This document shows positions 36,252 through 44,718 of a stretch of DNA of 64,000 nucleotides, in pieces (position 1 is the stretch's first letter; each line of letters begins with the position of its first letter). The notes beneath the pieces are model-generated. The model ran no database searches. It was not told the origin of the DNA and saw nothing but the letters and a program-made list of their open reading frames with translations. Source of the stretch: Mesorhizobium_L sp035547755 (lineage in GTDB: Bacteria > Pseudomonadota > Alphaproteobacteria > Rhizobiales > Rhizobiaceae); the NCBI GenBank assembly GCA_035547755.1, contig DASZUG010000082.1, forward strand, positions 75,136 to 139,135. Direction: 5' to 3'. The position numbers and the translations under genes are program-made.

Positions 36252-37259
36252 GTGCTGATCTCGCAAATCGATCTTGGTGGCAATCACGTTGGAGTTGCCG
36301 TCCGCGAAAATCCTGGCGAGCAGGCTCATCTGGTTCGCGATGCCACAAGCCTCCATGCGCTCGCAATGGAGGCGCTCGACGCGGGCAAGAGCCTGGCGGC
36401 GGTGGTCGCATCCCACGGGACCGGCGACGCGGTCGATCTCGACAAAGCCTATGCCGAGGGGCGTTTGCTCTCGCCCATCCATCATGACGACCCCGCTCAT
36501 CTGCACTTGACTGGAACGGGCCTCACCCATCTCGGCTCGGCGGCGAGCCGAGATGCGATGCACCAGAAGGCGGCGGGCGCGGCGGAAGAGAACCTGACGG
36601 ACTCGATGAAGATGTTCCGCATGGGTCTCGAAGCCGGCAAGCCGGCGCGGGGCCACGTAGGTGTACAGCCGGAATGGTTCTATAAAGGCAATGGCAATGC
36701 GGTGACGGCGCCCGGCAAGGCGATCGTCAGCCCACATTTCGCTGAAGATGCGGGAGAGGAACCGGAAATCGCGGGCATTTATGTCATCTCCCCGTCGGGC
36801 AAGCCGTTCCGGATCGGCTTCGCATTGTCAAACGAATGTTCCGACCATGTGATGGAACGGCGCAACTATCTCTATCTCGCCCACTCCAAGCTGCGCTCGG
36901 CGTCGTTCGGCCCGGAAATCCGCACCGGCGCGCTCCCCGGCGACATTCACGGCAACTCACGCATCATAAGGGATGGCAAGACGATCTGGGAGAAGCCGTT
37001 CGTCTCCGGCGAGGAGAACATGTCGCACACAATCGACAATCTCGAACACCACCATTTCAAATACGATATTTTCTGCGTTCCCGGCGATATTCACGTCCAT
37101 ATGTTCGGCACGGCGACGCTCTCATTCGCCGACGGTGTGAGGACGAAGGGGGGAGACGTCTTTGAGATCGAGGCGCGTGACTTTGGGTTGCCCCTCAGCA
37201 ACCCGCTTTCCCTGAAAACGGGCGATGCCGATCGGGCGGTGGAGGTTGGCGTTCTTTAG
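36252..37259 (+). CDS. AraD1 (GguC-like) family, fumarylacetoacetate hydrolase-like protein
   Basis: A 335-residue protein matching the AraD1/GguC family: LTHLGSAASRDAMH, NLTDSMKMFRMGLE, GVQPEWFYKG, then EEPEIAGIYVIS and ERRNYLYLAHSKLR. The FAH-like metal site is in the E...E...D pattern of that region. AraD1 is associated with L-arabonate catabolism and with sugar transport loci in Agrobacterium. The gene starts with GTG, preceded by GAGGAATGGAAA; an extended frame from 36117 is not supported. Neighbours here are a sigma factor and unrelated genes, so the substrate is open. Confidence 0.85.
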   Translation: MLISQIDLGGNHVGVAVRENPGEQAHLVRDATSLHALAMEALDAGKSLAAVVASHGTGDAVDLDKAYAEGRLLSPIHHDDPAHLHLTGTGLTHLGSAASRDAMHQKAAGAAEENLTDSMKMFRMGLEAGKPARGHVGVQPEWFYKGNGNAVTAPGKAIVSPHFAEDAGEEPEIAGIYVISPSGKPFRIGFALSNECSDHVMERRNYLYLAHSKLRSASFGPEIRTGALPGDIHGNSRIIRDGKTIWEKPFVSGEENMSHTIDNLEHHHFKYDIFCVPGDIHVHMFGTATLSFADGVRTKGGDVFEIEARDFGLPLSNPLSLKTGDADRAVEVGVL

Positions 37260-37414
37260 GCTCCTCCCATTCGCCGATGCGGCGCGTTGCCCGGATCAGG
37301 CGAGGAACAAGAGCGGAAAGCCCGCGTTAGCCTTCTGGAGTTCCGACAAGGAGCTAGAAGGCGTGATGTCGTGCTTTTTCTCCTGTCGGACGTGCAGCTG
37401 ACAAGGAGAATGAA

Positions 37415-37750
37415 ATGCGACCATTCCTGGTTCTGCTCGGATCGGCGGTCGTTTTCGCGGCGGTCCCTGCCTTTGCCCAGAATCCGAAACCGAATCCAAA
37501 GCCGATCGACCCGCAAACGACCTGCAGCGCCACGCCGGGATCTAAAGACAGCGATTCGGCCAAGAAGGAAAATAACGGCTCATCCGGCCTGACAGACAAG
37601 CTTTCCTCATGCGGCGGCGTGCTGAAACCGCCTGCTGTCGGCGACAATATGGCAAAACCCGCCCCGAAGACGGGCACATCGCGCATCATCAAGCCGAAGG
37701 ACCTGCCGAACCAACAATCGCCGGACGCGCCGAAAAAGAATGAAGATTAA
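37415..37750 (+). CDS. Small secreted protein of unknown function
   Basis: A 111-residue protein with a clear signal peptide (residues 1-21, ending AFA before Q). The mature part is Pro- and Lys-rich, with two Cys (in TTCSATPG and LSSCGGVLKPP) that could form a disulfide in the periplasm. A strong ribosome site (ACAAGGAGAATGAAATG) precedes it. I recognise no domain; low-complexity exported proteins like this are frequent in rhizobia. It is convergent with the methyltransferase gene downstream. Confidence 0.75.
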   Translation: MRPFLVLLGSAVVFAAVPAFAQNPKPNPKPIDPQTTCSATPGSKDSDSAKKENNGSSGLTDKLSSCGGVLKPPAVGDNMAKPAPKTGTSRIIKPKDLPNQQSPDAPKKNED

Positions 37751-37764
37751 AGGAGTGGCGATTT

Positions 37765-38898
37765 CTATTTATCGACGCCGCCCCAGATCGCTTCGGCCGT
37801 GCGCACCACCAGATCGAGCTTTCGCTTCTGATCGTCATAGGTGATGCTGTTGCCCTCCTCTGTCGAGGCGAAACCGCATTGCGGCGCGATGCCGAGTTGG
37901 TTGATATCGGCGAATTTCGACGCCTGATCGAACTTGCGCTTGAGATCGTCCAGGCTTTCGAGATCCCCGCTCTTGGTGGTGATGAAGCCCGGCATCACAC
38001 GCTTCTTGCCGCGCGGGAGGAGCCTGAGCGGTTCCAGGCCCCCTGCCCTTTCGGTATCATATTCCATGAAATAGACGTCGATGCCCGTCTGGTTGAAAAT
38101 GGCATCCGCCGCGGGGTCATAGGCGCCTTCGGCCACCCAGGTCGATTTGAAATTGCCGCGGCACATATGCATGGCGATCAGCATGTCGCCGGGGCGATCC
38201 GCGATGGCGTCATGCATCATCCTGGCATATGCCGTGATGAGGTAATCGGGGTCGAGGCCTTCCGCTTTCTTCTGCTCGCGGATTTTCGGATCGCAGAGAT
38301 AGGCGAAATAGATGTCATCCATCTGCAGATAGCGGCAGCCGGCATCGTAAAAAGCCTTCACCGCTTTTGCATAGGTCCTGGAAAGATCCGTGAAAAGCAC
38401 CTCGACATCCTGATATTCCCTGGGATGGATGTCGGCCTTGGCGGTGCGGAAATGGCAGACGCTCGGGCCGGGGATGGAGATTTTCGGCATAACCTTGGCA
38501 ACGCTCGCCAGGTAACGGAAATGCGCCAGCATCGGATGGTCATCCGGAAAATCGAGCCTGCCCGTGATGGTGGGAAAAATCGGACGCAACGTGACCCCAT
38601 GGAAAGCCACGCCCTTTTCCGGCTCGCGCTCCACCAGCTCGACGCCAGTCAGGGCGCCGATGAAATCGTAGTGCCAGAAGGAGCGGCGGTACTCGCCATC
38701 CGTGACGGCCAAGAGGCCGGCATTTTCCTGCATCTTCACCACATCGCGAATGGCGGCGTCCTCGACCTCCCGCAATTCCTCGGCATCGATCGATTTGTCC
38801 TCGAAATATTTCCGGCGGGCATCCTTCACCGATTGCGGACGCAGCAGGCTGCCGACATGGTCTGCGCGGAAGGGCGGCGTTGCAATTGTCATCTTCAT
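37765..38898 (-). CDS. MetE C-terminal-like methyltransferase
   Basis: A 377-residue TIM-barrel protein resembling the C-terminal half of cobalamin-independent methionine synthase. The N-terminal FRADHVGSLLRP, the AMHMCRGN segment and the late CGFAST supply the His/Cys zinc ligands. Such stand-alone proteins are annotated as 5-methyltetrahydropteroyltriglutamate-homocysteine methyltransferases, but many lack the folate-binding N-terminal half and their methyl donor is unknown. An alternative start lies two codons downstream. It is divergent from the sugar isomerase gene. Confidence 0.82.
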   Translation of the reverse strand: MKMTIATPPFRADHVGSLLRPQSVKDARRKYFEDKSIDAEELREVEDAAIRDVVKMQENAGLLAVTDGEYRRSFWHYDFIGALTGVELVEREPEKGVAFHGVTLRPIFPTITGRLDFPDDHPMLAHFRYLASVAKVMPKISIPGPSVCHFRTAKADIHPREYQDVEVLFTDLSRTYAKAVKAFYDAGCRYLQMDDIYFAYLCDPKIREQKKAEGLDPDYLITAYARMMHDAIADRPGDMLIAMHMCRGNFKSTWVAEGAYDPAADAIFNQTGIDVYFMEYDTERAGGLEPLRLLPRGKKRVMPGFITTKSGDLESLDDLKRKFDQASKFADINQLGIAPQCGFASTEEGNSITYDDQKRKLDLVVRTAEAIWGGVDK

Positions 38899-39005
38899 CT
38901 CTCCAATTCAGAAACGCGGCCTTGAGCTGCCAGGTCGCGGACTCATAAATATGATCGGAAACGAGCCGATGGCCTGATATGATGGCGAATGAGGAGAGAT
39001 CACCA

Positions 39006-39692
39006 ATGAAGCGTTCGCGTGTCAACCGGATCATGGAAGAAGCCGACGCGTTCATCCGCTCCTTCGGCTATCGACTGCCACCTTTTGCATATTGGTCGCC
39101 CGATGAGATGCGCCAGCGGCGCGCCGAAATAGGCGGCGTCGTCGGGAACAGCCTCGGCTGGGACATCACCGATTACGGCCGCAACGAATTTTCGAAGCTC
39201 GGCCTCTTCCTGTTCACGGTGAGGAACGGCAATGCCGCCGATCTTGCGACGGGCAGGGGCATGCTCTACGCGGAAAAGATCATGATCTCGCGCCACGACC
39301 AGCTTTCGCCCATGCATCGGCATGTCATCAAGGCGGAAGACATCATCAACAGGGGCGGCGGCACGCTGGCACTGAAGCTCTTCATGTCGAACGCGGACGG
39401 CACGATCGACAAGCGGGCAACTGTCGAGGTGCGTACCGACGGCGTTGCGAGGACGCTCGAGCCGGGCGGCATATTGCGGCTCGAAGCGGGCGAAAGCGTT
39501 ACGCTTCTTCCCGGAGTCTGGCACGCCTTCTGGGCGGAGGAAAAGGACGTGCTGATCGGTGAGGTCTCGACTGTCAATGACGATCTGACAGACAATGTTT
39601 TTGCAGAGCCTGTGAGCCGCTTTTCCGAGATCGAGGAAGACGAGGCGCCACTCCATCTCCTCGTCTCCGACTATGCGAAATGGCTTGGCTGA
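39006..39692 (+). CDS. D-lyxose ketol-isomerase-like cupin
   Basis: A 228-residue cupin enzyme of the D-lyxose/D-mannose isomerase family. The metal site is in LSPMHRHVIKAEDIINRGGG (His, His and Glu) and again in LLPGVWHAFW. The family length is 225-230 residues. It interconverts aldose and ketose sugars. The ATG at 39006 has GAGGAGA upstream; a start at 38979 is less likely. A kinase gene follows after 28 bp, so the two may act in sequence on a ketose. Confidence 0.85.
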   Translation: MKRSRVNRIMEEADAFIRSFGYRLPPFAYWSPDEMRQRRAEIGGVVGNSLGWDITDYGRNEFSKLGLFLFTVRNGNAADLATGRGMLYAEKIMISRHDQLSPMHRHVIKAEDIINRGGGTLALKLFMSNADGTIDKRATVEVRTDGVARTLEPGGILRLEAGESVTLLPGVWHAFWAEEKDVLIGEVSTVNDDLTDNVFAEPVSRFSEIEEDEAPLHLLVSDYAKWLG

Positions 39693-39720
39693 GCGAGTTG
39701 ATTGCGCGAGGGTTCCCACC

Positions 39721-40353
39721 ATGTCTGAAATCGCTCATATCGCGGCAACCATCTTCCGCCACGCCCGTCATGACAAAAGGATCCTTATCGCGATCGCCGG
39801 CGCGCCGGGGTCGGGAAAATCGACGCTCGCCGAAGAACTCGCCGCGGCGATGAATTCAAGCGGGCAGTCAGCGATCGTCGTGCCAATGGACGGTTTCCAC
39901 TACGACGACACAGTGCTAGCCCGGCGTGGTCTCAGTCAGAGCAAGGGCGCGCCCGAGACGTTCGATTTCGCCGGCTTCGAATGTTTGCTGAAACGTCTCA
40001 CATCAGAGACAGGCGAAATCGCCATCCCGGTCTTCGACCGGTCGATGGAGCTTGCCCGCGCGGCGGCGAACATCATTTCCGACGATCACAAGATCGTTCT
40101 GGTCGAGGGCAATTATCTGCTCCTCGACGAAGCCCCCTGGTCAAGGCTGCGGCCACTCTTCGACTTCACGATCTTTCTCGAGGTTCCACGCGAGGAACTT
40201 GAGCGCCGCCTGCTCGAGCGCTGGCGCGATCATGGTCGCCCCGACGGGCCGGCCTGGGTCGCGTCGAACGATATGCCGAATGTCGACCGTGTGATGAGAA
40301 AACGGCTTGCTTCCGATCTGGTGGTCAGATCGGAAGCAAGAAAGAAGGAATAA
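39721..40353 (+). CDS. P-loop nucleoside/sugar kinase family protein (FrcK/YggC-like)
   Basis: A 210-residue kinase with Walker A AGAPGSGKST near residues 25-34, PMDGFHYDD and the RGLSQSKGAPETFDFAGFE segment that defines this uridine kinase-like family. Related genes in rhizobia (frcK) sit in fructose transport operons. It follows the isomerase gene closely and probably phosphorylates a sugar. The ATG at 39721 was chosen because it begins the family N-terminus. A perfect hairpin lies in its last codons. Confidence 0.83.
   Translation: MSEIAHIAATIFRHARHDKRILIAIAGAPGSGKSTLAEELAAAMNSSGQSAIVVPMDGFHYDDTVLARRGLSQSKGAPETFDFAGFECLLKRLTSETGEIAIPVFDRSMELARAAANIISDDHKIVLVEGNYLLLDEAPWSRLRPLFDFTIFLEVPREELERRLLERWRDHGRPDGPAWVASNDMPNVDRVMRKRLASDLVVRSEARKKE
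40306..40340 (-). terminator. Hairpin inside the kinase 3' end, probable terminator of the class II aldolase gene
   Basis: CTTGCTTCCGATCT (40306-40319) pairs perfectly with AGATCGGAAGCAAG (40327-40340) around a 7-base loop. On the minus strand it begins 22 bases after the aldolase stop and is followed by CCGTTTTC. It overlaps the plus-strand kinase coding sequence, which must keep both functions. Confidence 0.65.
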
Positions 40354-40361
40354 ACTGATCT

Positions 40362-41123
40362 TCAGTCCCGATAGGTCGAGCCTTCCTCGTCGAGGATAAG
40401 CTTCAGTTGGGCGAGATGGCGGGCGGCGGATGCGACGGGATAATTGTCCATCTCGATCCCGACCTTTTCGGCAATCGCATCGGGCAGCACCCTGAGTGGT
40501 TTTCCGGTCCACAGCGCCTTGATATAGGTCTCGCAGGCTCGCTCGAAATAATAGAGCCGGTCGAAAGTGTCGGCGACCGTATCGCCGATGACCAGCACGC
40601 CGTGGTTGCCCATCACCATGACCTTGACCTTCGGGTCCGACAGAAGCCGCGAGCAGCGCTCGCCCTCTTCCTCGAAGGCCAGGCCGCCATAACCCTCGTC
40701 GACCACATGGCGCTTGAAGAACATCGCGGAATTCTGGTCGATCGGCGGCAATGTCGAATCCGCGAGCGACGCCAGCACGGTCGCATGGACCGAATGAACA
40801 TGCATCACGCAGCGCGCATGCGCACAGTTGCGGTGCAATGCGCCATGCAGGCCCCACGCCGTCGGGTCCGGCGCGTCGGGCCGCTCCATCGTCTTCGGAT
40901 CGTTGCCGTCGACCAGAACGAGGTCACTCGCCTTGACGCGCGAGAAATGCATCATGTTCGGATTGATCAGGAATTCCGTCCCGTTGACGGCAAACGAGAA
41001 ATGGTTGGCCACCGCTTCGTGCATGTTGAGCCTCGCCGTCCAGCGCAAGGCCGCGGCCAGATCGACCCGCTCTTCGTAATAGGGCAGGTTCGACCGACGT
41101 TCGGACAATTGCGTTACGCTCAT
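40362..41123 (-). CDS. Class II aldolase/adducin family protein
   Basis: A 253-residue protein of the class II aldolase fold. The zinc ligands are in VMHVHSVHATVLAS (two His) and the later YEGNHG-like GNHGVLVIGD, with an acidic residue before. Members cleave sugar phosphates or carry out decarboxylation; some act on unknown substrates. The start at 41123 gives the family N-terminus. It is convergent with the isomerase-kinase pair, so the three may serve the same sugar, but that is inference. Confidence 0.85.
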   Translation of the reverse strand: MSVTQLSERRSNLPYYEERVDLAAALRWTARLNMHEAVANHFSFAVNGTEFLINPNMMHFSRVKASDLVLVDGNDPKTMERPDAPDPTAWGLHGALHRNCAHARCVMHVHSVHATVLASLADSTLPPIDQNSAMFFKRHVVDEGYGGLAFEEEGERCSRLLSDPKVKVMVMGNHGVLVIGDTVADTFDRLYYFERACETYIKALWTGKPLRVLPDAIAEKVGIEMDNYPVASAARHLAQLKLILDEEGSTYRD

Positions 41124-41161
41124 CTCAACGACTCCCTCTTTCCCACAAAACGCATCTTTTT

Positions 41162-41602
41162 CTAGGCCGAAAAGCTGCTGACCGCCAGCAACAGAAAACC
41201 GCAGCCAAGCAGCAGGCAGAGCGGCGAATAGAGTTTTACGTCGAGCATCGCAAAGGGCTTTCGGGGCGTCAACCGCCGCCATTGCGGCATGAAGCCCAAA
41301 GCGCCCCTTGCGAGAAAGGCGAGGCCGATCAAAAAAGCCACTGCGATCAGTCCTTGCGGCGGAAATGGCGTTGCGAATGCGGAAATCACCGCCATAGGCC
41401 AAAGCGTTATGAGGAGCAGGCAAGCGGCCACGGCAAAACAGGCAAGCGGCGACGGCATCTCGTCCACATCCGCGAACCCGACCACGGCGTTTGCACAGGA
41501 GGCGGAATCCCGTCCCGGCCATATGCCGCCCAGGCCCCAATAGACGTGCAGCGCCGTGATCAAAAGCAGGACGATCGAAAGGAGCGATGCAAGAACGATC
41601 AT
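41162..41602 (-). CDS. DUF3995 membrane protein
   Basis: A 146-residue protein with four hydrophobic segments and the DUF3995 pattern ALHVYWGLGGIWPG near the N-terminus. The function is unknown. The ATG at 41602 begins the first helix; the frame extends 13 codons further but without a good start. It precedes the class II aldolase gene by 38 bp on the same strand. Confidence 0.8.
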   Translation of the reverse strand: MIVLASLLSIVLLLITALHVYWGLGGIWPGRDSASCANAVVGFADVDEMPSPLACFAVAACLLLITLWPMAVISAFATPFPPQGLIAVAFLIGLAFLARGALGFMPQWRRLTPRKPFAMLDVKLYSPLCLLLGCGFLLLAVSSFSA

Positions 41603-41694
41603 AATGCAGACAGCCTCGAAACAGTAGGTCTCATGCCACATCGCGGCGCCATCGGAAAGGATCGCGCCGGCGACAAATGGTCATGGCTGTGCTT

Positions 41695-41751
41695 TGGTTT
41701 CACGTAATTCCAGACGCAAAACCGCTCCGCACCTTTGATGGACTTGCTCTA
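41695..41751. repeat. Rhizobial intergenic repeat, copy 1
   Basis: The segment ATTCCAGACGCAAAACCGCT, then CTTTGATGGACTTGCTCTA, matches a second copy at 55491-55549 (ATTCCGGACGCAAAACCGCT, then CTTTTGCTGGAATTGCTCTA) with a few differences. It lies between the DUF3995 gene and the next membrane protein gene. This type of element is frequent in rhizobial intergenic DNA. Confidence 0.75.
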
Positions 41752-42339
41752 TGTCAGCCGATCGAACAGGCGCAGGATGAACGATATCTGGTAAATCAAC
41801 ATCGCCGCCACGAAAACCGCATGGAAAACACGGTTCCGCGTCGCCATGGCGATGCAGCAAAGCGCGATCGATACGGGCAAGCGGATGAGATATTCCGGCC
41901 CGAGCGACGCCAGATGCTCCTTTCCCTTGAGCAGCGTGTCGAAGTAGTCGAACACATAAGTCGACGCGAGAATGCCGAAAAACCAGATGCGGCGCGAAAG
42001 GAAATAGTCCTTATAGCCGACATAATCCGTCATGCTTTCGGGAAAGAGCAGCGCGCTAAGCAGGAAGAGAACGACCGCGTATGAAATCAGGAACAGATAG
42101 ATCCCGAACGTCCAGTCGCTGATGTGATAGAGACCGAATTCCCACCACCAGAAATGGACAAGCATCAAAAGGATCGAGAGCACCCAGCCGAGGTGCACGG
42201 AATAAAGCGGATAGCGGTCGGGATGCTGGACAATCCGCGCCACGCCGGAAAGCAGGCGGGTGACACCAAGGCCGATCACCATGCCTATGACGATGCGAAT
42301 GTGAGGGAAGACTTCGGGCACGGCGATTTGCTCAGGCAT
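41749..42339 (-). CDS. Polytopic membrane protein of unknown function
   Basis: A 196-residue protein with about six hydrophobic segments. Distinctive stretches are VIGMVIGLGVTRLLSGVARI at the N-terminus, LVHFWWWEFGLY and LLSALLFPESMTDYVGYKDY. I do not recognise the family. The gene lies alone between a repeat and DUF29, and its 3' end just touches the repeat. Whether the N-terminus starts at this ATG is supported by normal length and hydrophobic start. Confidence 0.7.
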   Translation of the reverse strand: MPEQIAVPEVFPHIRIVIGMVIGLGVTRLLSGVARIVQHPDRYPLYSVHLGWVLSILLMLVHFWWWEFGLYHISDWTFGIYLFLISYAVVLFLLSALLFPESMTDYVGYKDYFLSRRIWFFGILASTYVFDYFDTLLKGKEHLASLGPEYLIRLPVSIALCCIAMATRNRVFHAVFVAAMLIYQISFILRLFDRLT

Positions 42340-42416
42340 GATTTCGTTCTGGATCAGGGCACACCCGCTTCAAGGCGAGGCGTGCCATCCGAAGAGAGCG
42401 ATCGCAATATGATGCT

Positions 42417-42878
42417 CTATATGTCTGCGGGCAGGAACGTTTCGTCGAAAATATCGTCCATTGTGAAGGGGCATTCCTGCGGAAAATTGTCTTCGCCCAA
42501 ACCGGTTTCGTCAGCTGCTTTCAGCCTGGCGATTTCATATTCCTCGCGAAGGATTTGGGCCGGATAATTCTTCAAGCTCGGACTCTCCGCCAGAATGCGA
42601 CGTAGCTGCCGGCGAGCTTCCAGGATCGATCCCTTCCAGCCGCTTTTCCGTTTTTCAGACTGAAATTTCCACTTGAGCAAATGGAGAAGCAATATGTTCA
42701 ACCTGCTTTCGATTTCCCGCCTCTCGCTTCGCCCCAACGATTCGATTTCCTCGGCAAGATTCTCGCGATCAATGGCATCGAGCTTTCCAGAGCGCAGCAG
42801 CGCGCCCTGCTCGTCACACCAGCGAGCGTAGTCCGCCTCGATCGGCGTCAATTGCTCTTCCCATAGAATCCTGTTCAT
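42417..42878 (-). CDS. DUF29 family protein
   Basis: A 153-residue helical protein with the DUF29 pattern YARWCDEQGALLRSGK, DAIDRENLAEEIESLGRSE, HLLKWKFQ and ILREEYEIARLKA. DUF29 proteins are found in cyanobacteria and many proteobacteria, often in mobile or accessory DNA, with no known activity. The start at 42878 gives the typical N-terminus; upstream codons of the same frame overlap the neighbour gene. Confidence 0.88.
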   Translation of the reverse strand: MNRILWEEQLTPIEADYARWCDEQGALLRSGKLDAIDRENLAEEIESLGRSERREIESRLNILLLHLLKWKFQSEKRKSGWKGSILEARRQLRRILAESPSLKNYPAQILREEYEIARLKAADETGLGEDNFPQECPFTMDDIFDETFLPADI

Positions 42879-42927
42879 GAGCCATATTCTGCGCTGTTTT
42901 ACCCGTTTTGCCAACGCATCGGGTTTC

Positions 42928-43578
42928 TCATGCTCCCTGATGAGGAGATACCGGCAGGCTTGCATCGAGGCGGCTGATACGACCGGCGGCGATATAGTGC
43001 TCGACAAGCTGCCGTTCGGCGGCAAAGGGATGCCACTCCCAACCATTGTGATCGAAGCCGGCAAGGACGATGTCGTGATCGGGAAATTTCTGTAACACCC
43101 AGCCGATCACGATCATGCCGCTGCTCGGCACGACATAACGGCCTGCCTCGAACGCCAGCAGCGCATGATCGATCGCTTCATGGACGGTCCTGTCGATCAC
43201 GATATGCGTCTTGGCGGTGGCGGCGCAGAAAATCACGAACTGGCTGGTGTAGTCGTCGCAAAAGTCGCCGAGTTCCGGATGGGAGGACGCCAGCACGGGA
43301 CGCAGTTCGGCGAATTTCTCCGAGTCCCGTACGCTCCAGATTTCCGTGGCGGCGACAACCGCCGGATGCGTTCGCCACCCGATCGAACCGAGCATTGTTT
43401 TCGCCGGAAGACCGGTATTGCAGACGGCGACAATATCGGTGCGGCAGCCACCAGAACCATATGAGCGGCAGTCGTTGAAACGGATGACGATATCGGCTGC
43501 GTCGATGGCTTGGGCGGCGCCCTCCCCCATTCCGCCGTTGCCGACGATCGCTACCCTCTTAGGCGTCCTGAAGCGCAT
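42928..43578 (-). CDS. Glycosyltransferase family 29-like protein
   Basis: A 216-residue protein beginning with VAIVGNGGMGEGAAQAIDAAD, then VIRFNDCRSYGSGGCRTD. This Rossmann-like start and RFN pattern resemble bacterial GT29 (sialyltransferase-like) proteins, some of which rhizobial annotations call urease operon accessory proteins. SSGMIVIGWVL and DIVLAGFDHNGWEWH in the second half fit that family. No sugar-nucleotide pathway is nearby, so the substrate is unknown. Its start overlaps the end of the DUF1272 gene upstream. Confidence 0.65.
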   Translation of the reverse strand: MRFRTPKRVAIVGNGGMGEGAAQAIDAADIVIRFNDCRSYGSGGCRTDIVAVCNTGLPAKTMLGSIGWRTHPAVVAATEIWSVRDSEKFAELRPVLASSHPELGDFCDDYTSQFVIFCAATAKTHIVIDRTVHEAIDHALLAFEAGRYVVPSSGMIVIGWVLQKFPDHDIVLAGFDHNGWEWHPFAAERQLVEHYIAAGRISRLDASLPVSPHQGA

Positions 43579-43825
43579 CCGCCCTCGGCGCGCAGCCGCC
43601 TGCCTTGAAAACGCGCTTTGCCGAAGCCGGATATTTCGCCAGCATGCGCGGCGGCCGGACGGGTCGCCTTACCAATTCGCCGCCGCAATTGGGGCAAGTT
43701 CCGGCAAGGACGTTTTCCGCGCAATCGGCGCAGAAGGTGCACTCGAACGTACAAATCCGCGCTTCGGCCGAGGCGGGCGGCAAGTCACGGTCGCAGCATT
43801 CGCAATTCGGTCTGAGTTCCAGCAT
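43559..43825 (-). CDS. DUF1272 zinc-ribbon protein
   Basis: An 88-residue protein with eight zinc-type cysteines: CECCDRDLPPAS, CTFECTFCADC and CPNCGGELVRRP. This is DUF1272, a small rubredoxin-like family of unknown role. The ATG at 43825 follows GGAGGGGACACG. Its stop lies 20 bp inside the downstream GT29-like gene, so the two are coupled. Confidence 0.88.
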   Translation of the reverse strand: MLELRPNCECCDRDLPPASAEARICTFECTFCADCAENVLAGTCPNCGGELVRRPVRPPRMLAKYPASAKRVFKAGGCAPRADALQDA

Positions 43826-43860
43826 CGTGTCCCCTCCTTCAACGCCGGCGGAACGTCGGC

Positions 43861-44517
43861 TCAGTTCGCGATCGCAGCCGCCGCATCGTTGACGACCGGC
43901 CATAACTCTATTGCGCCGCGGAAAATCATGTCGAGCGCCACATAAAGAATGACCAGGAGCCCAATATACGCGATCCAGCGGTGGCGATGAAGCAATCTTG
44001 CGATGAGCGAAGCAGCAAACCCCATGAGCGCGACCGACAGGACAAGTCCCGCCGCCAGCACGATCGGGTGATCGCGCGCTGCACCCGCAACCGCGAGCAC
44101 ATTGTCGAGCGACATGGAAAGGTCGGCCACCACGATCTGCCACACGGCCTGGCCGAAGCTTTTCCCGCCCTTCCGCGTTTGCGCGGCTTCCGCATCTTCA
44201 ATCGCGTGCTGGGCTTCGTCGGGATCGTAGGGAGTCTGGCGAAGCTCACGCCACATCTTCCACGTCACCCAGAGAAGCAGAATGCCGCCTGCGAGGACAA
44301 GGCCCAGAATACGCAGGAACTGGGTCGCAAGAACCGCGAAGAGGACGCGAAGCGCGGTCGCCGCAAGAATGCCGATAAGAATGACCTTGCCGCGGTTGGC
44401 CTTGGGCAGGCCTGCCGCCGCAAGTCCGATGACGACCGCATTGTCCCCCGCGAGCACGAGATCAATCGCGATAACCTGAAAAAAGGCGCTGACCGCTTGT
44501 GGGGTGAGGAAATCCAT
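43861..44517 (-). CDS. TerC family integral membrane protein
   Basis: A 218-residue protein with about seven membrane segments and the paired acidic motifs of TerC proteins, DLVLAGDNAVVIG and DLSMSLDNVLAVAG. Family members export manganese or protect exported metalloproteins; tellurite resistance is a special case. The leader upstream shows strong secondary structure (see the separate entry). The ATG at 44517 was preferred to the TTG before it. Confidence 0.88.
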   Translation of the reverse strand: MDFLTPQAVSAFFQVIAIDLVLAGDNAVVIGLAAAGLPKANRGKVILIGILAATALRVLFAVLATQFLRILGLVLAGGILLLWVTWKMWRELRQTPYDPDEAQHAIEDAEAAQTRKGGKSFGQAVWQIVVADLSMSLDNVLAVAGAARDHPIVLAAGLVLSVALMGFAASLIARLLHRHRWIAYIGLLVILYVALDMIFRGAIELWPVVNDAAAAIAN

Positions 44518-44690
44518 CAAAGGTCAGAATTCGCCTCTCGCGCAACGCGAAGGCGTCAGGTTGCGCATGATCTCAAGTTCCACCGGTCGCTCTCCCGCTT
44601 TCCGTCCCCGTATTCCGCATCTAAGGGCTGATGCTGCAGGGGACAAGGTGAACTGCGCGGCCGAAAGCATTTTCGGCTGTCGGACAAAAC
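44518..44690 (-). promoter_or_regulatory. Structured leader upstream of terC, possible metal riboswitch
   Basis: On the minus strand the leader shows GCCGAAA/TTTCGGC (7 bp), GTCCCC/GGGGAC enclosing GCATC/GATGC, a GCGGGAGAGCGACCGG stretch and GCGCAAC/GTTGCGC close to the start. TerC genes are frequent targets of the yybP-ykoY manganese riboswitch, and the order of stems is suggestive, but I cannot confirm the conserved core. It could also be a simple attenuator. Confidence 0.35.
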
Positions 44691-44718
44691 AACGGGACGG
44701 CGCCGATCCGAATAATTT

